Below are positions 55,517 to 64,000 of a DNA stretch of 64,000 bases, in pieces. A program made the translations under genes and the position numbers. This DNA comes from Batillaria attramentaria. Its lineage: Eukaryota; Mollusca; Gastropoda; Batillariidae. The notes under the pieces are model-generated. The model was not told where the DNA came from. It made no database searches and saw only the letters and a program-made list of their open reading frames with translations. The stretch is from assembly GCA_018292915.2 (NCBI GenBank), contig JACVVK020000092.1, positions 1,536,001 through 1,600,000 of the forward strand, in the 5' to 3' direction. Position 1 is the first letter of the stretch; each line of letters begins with the position of its first letter.

Positions 55517-58500
55517 TTACTCTTTGCGAACTGCGATGCGAACGGTAGTTGACTCGTGGGACCTCCTGGTCTTGGTCTCGTCACTCGGTGACGTGGTAGT
55601 CACGTGACCCGTGAGCATGTGCGGCGAAATGGGACCGTAGGAGAAGGCCGACGGAGGCATCATCGGGGCCCTTTCTCGCGCGTAGTAGTAGGGGTCGCTC
55701 TGAAGGTTCTCGTAGATTCTGAAAGTCAAACGACATGGTTAACATACGCCATAGATAAATAAATATTATCATGTATTTATTTATTTATTTTTTTACTTTG
55801 GTGGCCTGTCTCTAGCTCCAGTAGTGTTTCTCACGGTGCTGGGTGGAATCGACGGACAGCTCGGAAGCTGGGGCAAGTTTTATTCTGCATGGTGATGGGG
55901 ATAAGGATGAAGGTATGACAATGCTATGGAGGTCCATGTGGTTTACACTGCCTGACACGGCCGCATTCCTTGCTACCTGTCATAAATATCTCGGCGTTAA
56001 CCATTCCCAAGAACTACGGCACCTGCGGTCCCGGCCGGCATCTACACCACGAGATGTGTCCTAACAAAGGAAGCACCCTCAAAGTCGCACCCGTGAAGTG
56101 AGGGAGCCTGGGCTGTGTGCGTGCGCAACCCTTTCCAACCGGGCGATGTTAGCAATTTTTCGAATTTTTGAAAAAAGGTCTTTCTTAGATGTTTCCTAAT
56201 CGTGTTTGGTATGGTTTGATACTGAGATAATTATAAGCACTTTAATCATAAAATATTTCTGATTGGAAAAATTGGGCACAGCGGCCACAGTGAGAGCGGA
56301 CATAACATGGGTTGTGGGTGCTTGGCAACAGTGTCCTCACGCGTTGGCGCCCATGGTCTAGATGTGTGTTTGCAACGGTATGCAATGGCCGCCCCCACAA
56401 AAACGCTGGGTGCATGGTCGTGAAAAAGTTAAAATAGTGTCTAGTCTCAGACCTGCTAGGAGTCCTGCACGGCTGAGGCGCCTCCCCGGGGCTCCTGGGC
56501 GGCGCGGCGGGATAGAACTGGGGTTGCACCATGGAAATGTACTCCCCGCTCGCCTTCGACTCGCGCGTGCGGCTGGACGAAACCTCGATGACGTCACTTC
56601 CGGATTTGCTGCGGAAGAAGGAGTCGCCAGCGTGCACCTCGAGGCTGGTGTTCTGGAAGAAGCGAGAGTCACAGTCCGTGTCGCAGGACGTGGGGCGCTT
56701 GTGTGCGAACGGCGCATCATAGATGGTGCTCTCCACAGTCGGGTCATGTCGGGCGAAGGTCGTCTTCTTGGCCTGATTTTTTTGTGTGGGTGTACAGTAA
56801 CAACATTAATTATGAATGGGAACTTATACCGAAGATAAAAAAAGATGTAAGCGACATGTACACAGGTTTCCGTGAAAAAAAAAACCCAAACAAACAACAG
56901 TTACCTTTGGAACACTGTAAAGCCTAAGCCTTTAAGCGGGAAGCCATTCCGAAATTACCAGTCTTGCATTTAATTTGGACATATCTCCTCCCCCCCCCCC
57001 CCTTCTCCAGCAGAATGAAGCTGGTCACTGCTCATGACCCTGTTGTGATTCGAACCCTCGGCTCTCATCACACTGAGCCATCCGTCTACGCCCTCACGAT
57101 GAAGTTGACCATAAAGAAGAAGAAGAAGTGGAAGAAGTAGAAGACGAGGAAAAAAAGAAGAAAAAAAAAAGAAAAGAAAAGAAAAAGAAAAAGAAAAGAC
57201 CAAAAAAAAAGAAAAAAGAAAAAAAAAAAGCAACAACAAAAAGCTCAACACGAAAACAACTCTGCGCCTAACCTTTTGCTTCTGTCTGCCTCGCTTCCCG
57301 TTCTGGCGTCTGGTTTTGTGCAGCTCCAGGTCGTCTTCGTCCCGTTCCTCCCCCTCCTCCTCCTCCCCCACGTTCTGTCCCTTACGGGCAGAAGCTGAAC
57401 GCGACTTGCCGTGCGGCGACAGCAGATCCGGAACCGAGCGGGAGAGGCGGCGACTGCGGAACATGTTGATGTTCAGCGTGGTCGGTTTGGTCCGCAGCCG
57501 GCGGAACGTGTGGGCGATGGCTTCGGCGATCTCCGCCTCATCCGGGTACAGCGAGGACCCGGCTTCGCAGGCGTCACGTGATCGGGCCACCTTGAGTGTG
57601 CCGCACGCGCAGTTTGAAGGATGGGAAGGGTCGGAGCTCGCTGACGCTTGAGACACCGGGCGCTCCGGGTAGTCGGGGAGGTCGAATTGAATCTGCTGAG
57701 GCTTGGGTGGGGTTTTGGGCGCGATCGGTCGCTTTTTGTTGATTCCTGCGACCTGCTGCTGCTGCGGGGCGTAGGGCGGTGGTGGCGACATGGTGAGGGG
57801 GGCCTCTGTTGACACAAGGGAGAGATGGTTCTCTGTGAAATGTGGTCTGTTTGTGTCATTGTCAGTTAGTCTTCAGTCTTCAGTATTTCGGAGGGGATTT
57901 AACAACAGCATTAATAACAACAGCAACAACAACATCAAAGCGTCCTGATGATAATAACAACGCCCTGACGCCCACAACGTTCTGATGGTATAACAAACTG
58001 TCTTGGTGTCGATAATAACATATTGGCGTTGATAACATCGTCCTGACGTCCAAGCAATAACGACGTCCTAACTTCCACAACAACGTCCTGACGTCATTAA
58101 GAAGGTCCTAAAGTTAGCAACATTGTCCCAACGTCCAGAACAACGCCATGTCTTCAATAACAATGTTCTGACGCCAGTAGCAACGTCCTGACACAAATGA
58201 CAACGTCCTGACGCCAATAGCAACGTCCTGACACAAATGACAACGTCCTGACGCCAATAACAACGTCCTGACGCCAATAACAACGTCCTGACGCCAATAA
58301 CTACGTCCTGACGCCAATAACAACGTCCTGACGCCAATAACAACATCCTGACGCCAATAACAACGTCCGGACGCCAATAACAACATCCTGACGCCAATAA
58401 CAACATCCTGACGCCAATAACAACATCCTGACGCCAACAACGTCCTGACGCCAATAACAACGTCCTGACGCCAATAACAACATCCTGACGCCAATAACAA

Positions 58501-61098
58501 CATACTGACGCCAATAACAACATCCTGACGCCAATAACAACGTCCTGACGCCAATAACAACATCCTGACGCCAATAACAACGTCCTGACGCCAATAACAA
58601 CGTCCGGACGCCAATAACAACGTCCTGACGCCAATAACAACATCCTGACGCCAATAAGAACGTCCGGACGCCAATAACAACGTCCGACGCCAATAACAAC
58701 GTCCGGACGCCAATAACAACGTCCTGACGCCAACAACAACGTCCGGACGCCAATAACAACATCCTGACGCCAACAACAACGTCCGGACGCCAATAACAAC
58801 ATCCTGACGCCAACAACAACGTCCGGACGCCAATAACAACATCCTGACGCCAACAACAACGTCCGGACGCCAATAACAACGTCCTGACGCCAAAATGTAC
58901 AAAATGTTGCCGCCCGAATTGTGACTCTGTCAAAAAAATCAGACCACATCACTCCCATCCTGAAAGAACTGCACTGGCTGCCTGTCAAACTTCGAATTGA
59001 CCACAAACTTCTGTCCCTTGTGTTCTCCTGTGTCCATGGAAAGTCCCCACAGTATCTCTCTGAGCTCATCCCTTCATATACTCCATCCCGTACTCTTCGT
59101 TCCTCATCTCAGTCCCGCCTGTCCATTCCTGGGTTTCACGATAACACCACCAAGAAGCGCTTTGGAGCTCGCTCCTTCAAGTGCTCTGCTCATGCTCTGT
59201 GGAACGCTCTGCCACCTTCCCTGAAATCCAGCACCTCCACCGAATCCTTCAGGAGCCACCTGAAGACCTATCTCTTCTCAAAGTTCTGATGCGGACTCCA
59301 CCCCCCTCCCACCCCCCTGCAGACTTCACCCCCTTCTCCTGTTTTTTTGTTAAAACTTATCATCCCCCCCCCCCCCCGTGCGCTACGAGCATGCTGGGCA
59401 TGGAGTTTTTCAGCGCGTTACAAGACATCATCATCATCATCATCTGACGCCAATAACAACGTCCGGACGCCAATAACAACGTCCTGACGCCACTAACAAC
59501 GTCCTGACGCCAATAACAACGTCCGGACGCCAATAACATCCTGACGCCAACAACAACGTCCTGACGCCAATAACAACATCCTGACGCCAACAACATCCTG
59601 ACGCCAACAACAACGTCCGGACGCCAATAACAACGTCCTGACGCCAATAACAACATCCTGACGCCAATAACAACATCCTGACGCCAACAACAACGTCCGG
59701 ACGCCAGTAACAACGTCCGGACGCCAATAACAACGTCCGGACGCCAATAACAACGTCCGGACGCCAATAACAACATCCTGACGCCAATAACAACATCCTG
59801 ACGCCAACAACAACGTCCGGACGCCAATAACAACGTCCGGACGCCAACAACAACGTCCGGACGCCAATAACAACATCCTGACGCCAACAACAACGTCCGG
59901 ACGCCAATAACAACATCGTGACGCCAACAACAACGTCCTGACGCCAATAACAACGTCCGGACGCCAACAACAACGTCCGGACGCCAATAACAACATCCTG
60001 ACGCCAACAACAACGTCCGGACGCCAATAACAACATCCTGACGCCAATAACAACGTCCGGACGCCAATAACAACATCCTGACGCCAATAACAACGTCCGG
60101 ACGCCAATAACAACATCCTGACGCCAGCAACAACGTCCTGACGCCAATAACAACGTCCGGACGCCAACAACAACGTCCGGACGCCAATAACAACATCCTG
60201 ACGCCAACAACAACGTCCGGACGCCAATAACAATATCCTGACGCCAATAACAACGTCCTGACGCCAACAACAACATCCTGACGCCAACAACAACATCCTG
60301 ACGCCAACAACAACGTCCGGACGCCAACAGCAATGTCCTGACGCCAACAACAACGTCCGGACGCCAACAACAACATCCTGACGCCAACAACAACGTCCGG
60401 ACGCCAACAACAACATCCTGACGCCAACAACAACGTCCGGACGCCAATAACAACGTCCTGACGCCAACAACAACGTTCTGACGCCAATAACAACGTCCTG
60501 ACGCCAACAACAACGTCCGGACGCCAATAACAACATCCTGACGCCAATAACAACATCCTGACGCCAATAACAACATCCTGACGCCAATAACAACGTCCGG
60601 ACGCTAATAACAACGTCCGGACGCCAATAACAACATCCTGACGCCAATAACAACATCCTGACGCCAATAACAACGTCCTGACGCATTATCAACGTTCGTA
60701 CCTTCTTGCAGCTGCTGAGCTTCATTTTCCCTTTTGCGTCGTCTGCGCGCTCGACGTTTGCAGGAAACGACGCTGATGACGACGATTGTGACGAAAGCAC
60801 TGACGACAAGAGCAGAGCCCGCGCCGACAATGATGTAGAAGTATTTGCCCGTCCAGAAATCTGTATGGAGCACAAACATATAATTATGTCGTGCCTACAT
60901 TGTGAATTACATTGCCTAATGAATTTATATAACAGACTGTGGCTTTGCCTACAGTGTGAAATGACTTTGATCTGTTGGGGTGTTGGAAAGCGTTTCTTCG
61001 GTTTCTTAGCCCCGCATGTCTGGAACTCGCTGCCAGCCAAACTACGCAATCTGCCCACATTGTGTTAGTTCAAATCCAATTTTGCCTTTTTCGTCAGG

Positions 61099-61160
<62 letters not shown>

Positions 61161-61806
61161 CATTTCAAGCAATGCACGTGCTGGCTAGTTCGTACCTGAG
61201 GCAAGCCACTGCCATTTATTCAGTTTTCACATTGTGGGCGCGACATGCATACAACTGAAAGTCCCGTAACAGGTGCTGAGGAAGAAAGCAACAGCACAAT
61301 GTGCACGTAAGGTGTCAATGACGCAGATTTCGTTACGTCACCGCGTGCGTGAAGGTATGTATCGTTTGGAGAAACGTCACAGCCTTGTTTTATATCATTG
61401 AAACTTGCTGCTGCACGCACCAAAATCTGCCCCATCCTATAAAGTTTAGTTTTTTTTTTTTTAAAACAGAGAAACAATTAAAACCCAGAAGACCTTTTAA
61501 CACAAGGCGTCTACGAGTCCTTCAGACACACGCATATCGCACGTGAAGCAATCCAGCCACCAACGCACCTTCGTCTCCTTTCACTATATAATGAAACTCG
61601 GTCTCTCCTTTGTTGTTGGTGAACCTGACTATGAAGTGGCCTTCGACCTGTGGACTGTCTATGGTGAGGTCGTAAACACGGCAATTCTCAGGGTCCAACT
61701 CGCTCCCGTTGGAGCAGTTAAACCGATTCGAGTTAACCTTGTCCTTGGATGAAGATCCCTTCGGGATAAGCCACTGACAGGAATCCCGTTTAGGAGACCC
61801 ACACAC
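55517..61806 (-). CDS. Single-pass membrane protein with Ig-like ectodomain exon and tyrosine-motif tail (partial, 5' end outside)
   Basis: Five minus-strand exons: 61806-61569, 60860-60702, 57805-57273, 56772-56453 and 55718-55517. GT-AG introns, 1452 nt, 483 residues to the stop. The first visible exon looks like the end of an immunoglobulin-type domain: several Cys, NRFNCSNGS, and VEGHFIVRFTNNKGETEFHY resembling F/G strands. Exon 2 gives one transmembrane segment (about 25 residues, from YFYIIVGAG) and a stop-transfer run CKRRARRRRKR. The remaining tail of about 360 residues is disordered, with a PPPPYAP motif, Ser/Arg- and acid-rich stretches, and tyrosines in IYDAP, EYISM, IYENL and PYYYA contexts. 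YISM fits the PI3K p85 SH2 consensus YxxM. This suggests a cell-surface receptor or adhesion protein, but the family was not identified. Upstream exons must lie beyond 64000 or be unrecognised. Confidence 0.85.
55803..56140 (-). mobile_element. SINE family 3 fragment
   Basis: It matches the 3' two-thirds of 29441-29939 (GGAGGTCCATGTGGTTT, CATAAATATC.CGGCGTTAACC, AAAGTCGCACCCGTGAAGTG), with no tRNA head. It lies in the last intron of the Ig-like membrane protein gene. Confidence 0.8.
57110..57236. repeat. Purine-only (GAA/AAAG) tract
   Basis: About 125 bases almost entirely A and G, starting GAAGAAGAAGAAG. It lies about 37 bp downstream of a splice donor of the minus-strand membrane protein gene, where the transcript is a long pyrimidine tract. 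Confidence 0.85.
57890..60685. repeat. Intronic 20-bp minisatellite, about 100 clean units, split by a LINE fragment
   Basis: The unit is ACGCCAATAACAACGTCCTG with three main variable sites: CAATA/CAACA, GTCC/ATCC and TCCTG/TCCGG. Clean blocks are about 58190-58893 and 59444-60685; the left edge (57890-58190) is degenerate. The array fills most of the 2.9-kb intron 57806-60701 and starts about 15 bp from the donor of the transmembrane exon. The 20-bp unit has no stop in any minus-strand frame, so long false open frames appear in all three. Confidence 0.97.
58894..59443 (+). mobile_element. LINE (L2/CR1-like) RT C-terminal fragment inserted in the minisatellite
   Basis: An open frame to the stop at 59287-59289 encodes VQNVAARIV, DHITPILKELHWLPV, HGKSPQYLSELI, RTLRSSSQ and ALWNALP, ending SHLKTYLF. 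This is the standard end of L2/CR1-group ORF2. A short 3' UTR and an (ATC)n tail follow. The minisatellite word CTGACGCCAA is present on both sides (58884-58893 and 59444-59453), out of register by about 10 bp, as expected of a target-site duplication. Confidence 0.9.
60978..61100 (+). mobile_element. Short LINE ORF2 remnant
   Basis: It encodes FGFLAPHVWNSLPAKLRN-type residues followed by a stop and an FKS.F..F-like stretch, resembling the extreme C-terminus of RT ORFs. It directly precedes a (GT)n tract (61101-61159). It lies in an intron of the Ig-like membrane protein gene. Confidence 0.6.
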
Positions 61807-61856
61807 CTTGAAAGAGGACACAAGAGTGTGACATCAACATAAAATATACGGATTTT

Positions 61857-62160
61857 TTTTTGCTGCCCCAACTCTTCGCCAGCTCCAGTGGCTCGGAAGC
61901 TGAGGCTTTTAAATTTTTTTTTATTATGCATGATGATGGAGATGATGCTATGGAGGTCCGTGTGGTTTGAGATTACGGGACAGGGCCGCATTGCACGCTT
62001 CCTGTCATAAATACCACTGGAGCTGGCAAAGTGTTGAGAGAATATGTGTGATTCCCATGAGCGTGCGTGTTGGGTTCAGCTCGCGGCGTTGTGAGCTAAT
62101 TCAAGAAATCGGATAAAGGGCCTACACAATACTCAATTATTATTATTATTATTATTATTT
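61857..62160. mobile_element. Fragments of SINE families 3 and 2, joined
   Basis: 61857-62035 matches SINE family 3 in minus orientation (T-run, GGAGGTCCGTGTGGTTT, CTTCCTGTCATAAATA). 62036-62160 matches the 3' end of SINE family 2 in plus orientation (GAGCGTGCGTGTTGGGTTC, (ATT)n tail). Confidence 0.75.
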
Positions 62161-62394
62161 TACGAAGCCTTGCAAGTTATAATTCATAAAACCGGAAGTG
62201 AAATGGCATCACATGTTCACCTCAACCTGTAGCGTCGTCTTTTTCATTCTGACGTCCTCCAGCAGCACGGTTATCCGCTCCGGCTGACTATCGGGCAGCC
62301 ATGGACTTGTTATTAGACCTTAAATTAGAAACATCATTTCCCATAGCACCTTTCGTACTGCGTACGAAAATCAGACAAGATTAACGGTTCCTTT

Positions 62395-63032
62395 ACAATA
62401 CAATACAATACAATACAATACAATACAATACAATACAATACAATACAATACAATACAATACATGTTTATTGTCCTTAAAAAGGATATTTCTCTTACAGCC
62501 CGCTGAGCATTCTATACGAAAATCAGACAAGATTAACGGTTCCTTTACAATACAATACGGGGGATGGGTGGGTGTTTGGGAGTTTAACGTCCTTTTCCAC
62601 CACATAAGGGTGATATCAAAGACGGGGAAACGAGGAAAAAAAAAAAGAAAAAAAAAGACCAGCACAAATATTTGGCCCCAGCCGGCGGGATTCGAAATCA
62701 CGACCCGAGCATTGAGAGTCCAACGCTCTACCATTCGGCCACCCCAGCACCCCGTGCAGTACAATACAATACAATACAATACAATACAATACAAAACAAT
62801 ACAATACAATACAATACAATACAACGCAACGCAACGCAACGCAACGCAACGCAACACAAGACAACATACAACACAGCACAACACAACACAACACAACACA
62901 ACACAACACAACACAACACAACACAACACACAATACAATACAATACAATACAATACAATACAATACAATACAATACAATACATGTTTATTGTCCTTAAAA
63001 AGGACATTTCTCTTACAGCCCGCTGAACATTC
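62395..63032 (-). mobile_element. Duplicated retroelement 3' ends with (TATTG)n tails, split by a SINE
   Basis: Two near-identical 50-bp blocks (62461-62511 and 62982-63032; GTCCTTAAAAAGGA, TTCTCTTACAGCCCGCTGA) are each followed on the minus strand by AATAAACATG and a pentanucleotide tail. The tail sequence drifts (CAATA)n - (CAACG)n - (CAACA)n - (CAATA)n across 62754-62981 on the plus strand. A 43-bp flank (CGAAAATCAGACAAGATTAAC...) also occurs twice, at about 62367 and 62516. Confidence 0.75.
62560..62757 (-). mobile_element. SINE family 1 copy inside the pentanucleotide repeat
   Basis: Reverse orientation: (CCCA)n tail as GGGTGGGTG, GTTTAACGTCCTTTTCCACC, and the tRNA-like head at about 62684-62755. 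Both sides are ACAATACAATAC, so the TSD cannot be separated from the host repeat. Confidence 0.85.
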
Positions 63033-63142
63033 AGTAACAGAAAGATATTGCAAAACTACGTTGTTCAGTACATTACATAAAGCAATATTTCAAATAATGA
63101 GCCTCAGGCCCCAAAAGAAGATCAAACATAAAAGATCACACC

Positions 63143-63260
<118 letters not shown>

Positions 63261-63283
63261 CTGTCAGTCTTATTGCAGCAAAC

Positions 63284-63637
63284 TGGGCCCGCATGTAAAA
63301 CTCGAGGTTAACTTAACCCACGGCTACGGGCCTAACCCAGACTAGGACAAAAGAAACCCCAAAACAAAAATAAATGAAAAAAAAAAAAAAAAAAAGGGAA
63401 CCGAAAACAGGAAGAAAAAATTCCTTCTATAACGGCTTAGGCACCACGGTGGAATGGACCCGCTTCGTGATACAAAACAAACAAACAAACAAACAAACAA
63501 ACAAACAAACAAACAAACAAACAAACAAACAAACAAACACCTACAACAGAAAATTTTACCCTAGAGCTAGTTTAGTTCGAGGTTAGACCTTAACCCGGGG
63601 CTAAAACCCCTAACCTCGACTTTTACATGCGGGCCCA
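63284..63637. mobile_element. Inverted-repeat element with 27-bp termini
   Basis: The left end TGGGCCCGCATGTAAAA.TCGAGGTTA and right end TAACCTCGA.TTTTACATGCGGGCCCA are reverse complements with one mismatch. The interior holds A-runs and a (AAAC)n tract (63477-63539). Non-coding, so MITE-like. Confidence 0.75.
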
Positions 63638-63959
63638 GAGTATAATCAAAGTGCAGGACTCCCAATAATCCGAATTTAAGTCCATGCAGACACAGATAAA
63701 TTAATTATGATTTTTTTTTTTTTTGGTGAGGTCTCTGGAGCGCAACCCGAAACTTACTTGGTATGAATTGAGTTAAAGGGCTAAGTCCATCTTTGCTGAG
63801 CCAACTTCTGTTTTGTTGTTGTTGGTTTTTTTTTCGCTGGCCTGTGCGCCTGTACGCTCGAAAGACTCTATCTTGATAATTAGTACAGCTCTTAATGTGA
63901 TATGATGTTGTTTACACTTTGAGCGAGCGGTCGAACATTCAAATTCTACGACTGTTGCA

Positions 63960-63960
<1 letters not shown>

Positions 63961-64000
<40 letters not shown>
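63961..64000. repeat. (GT)n microsatellite running off the window
   Basis: Pure GT to the last base, so its length is unknown. Confidence 0.95.

Noticed and set aside
57890..60685. CRISPR-like array
   Set aside because: Units are contiguous 20-mers without unique spacers, in an intron of a eukaryotic gene.
58068..61058. Open frames of 260-520 residues with WRQDVVIGVRTLLLAS-type repeats in all three minus-strand frames
   Set aside because: The 20-bp minisatellite unit simply lacks stops. Equal openness in every frame shows there is no coding constraint.
62469..63026. 185-residue open frame with YNTIQ/HNTTQ repeats and its reverse (YCIVL) frames
   Set aside because: It is translation of a (CAATA)n/(CAACA)n array and a SINE.

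Overview
The window is eukaryotic nuclear DNA. Genes are split by phase-consistent GT-AG introns, and the sequence is full of (GT/CA)n microsatellites, tRNA-derived SINEs, truncated LINEs and MITE-like inverted repeats. An axonemal dynein, two tandem ependymin-related genes and an I/Nimb-type LINE with an RNase H domain suggest a lophotrochozoan, most likely a gastropod mollusc. The species cannot be fixed from the sequence alone.

Layout. (1) 177-3978 (+): the last seven visible exons of an axonemal inner-arm dynein heavy chain (DNAH7/DNAH12-like), followed by a long 3' flank with duplicated sequence, a Harbinger/MADF-like fragment and a minisatellite. (2) 9652-11815 (-): a 5'-truncated RT/RNase H LINE with a target-site duplication (TSD), itself split by a 205-bp MITE. 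(3) 12185-16707 (+): an eight-exon HSL-type alpha/beta hydrolase with a complete catalytic triad. (4) 21599-32277 (-): its convergent paralog, with the same eight-exon plan and near-identical exon lengths, but with the nucleophile Ser and the oxyanion HGGG motif replaced. It looks like an intact pseudoenzyme. Its 3' side carries a 10 x 90-bp tandem array and a perfect 92-bp palindrome bounded by TTAA. (5) 37760-45012 (-): complete five-exon DCAF4 (WDR21), whose first intron holds a 3.5-kb composite of nested tandem duplications. (6) 46228-48854 and 49532-52536 (+): two tandem ependymin-related secreted proteins. The second uses a GC-AG intron and no last exon was found. (7) 55517-61806 (-): the 3' part of a single-pass membrane protein with an Ig-like ectodomain exon and a tail rich in tyrosine motifs. 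One of its introns holds about 2 kb of a 20-bp minisatellite split by a LINE 3' fragment. (8) 61807-64000: repeats only.

The genes do not form a pathway. They are ordinary neighbours: cilia motility (DNAH), lipid/ester metabolism (hydrolase pair), CUL4-DDB1 substrate receptor (DCAF4), secreted ependymin-fold proteins and a surface receptor. The strongest leads are the pseudoenzyme paralog, UG-repeat tracts lying directly against several 3' splice sites, the intronic minisatellite, and a set of nested transposon insertions whose order can be read from TSDs and empty-site comparison.
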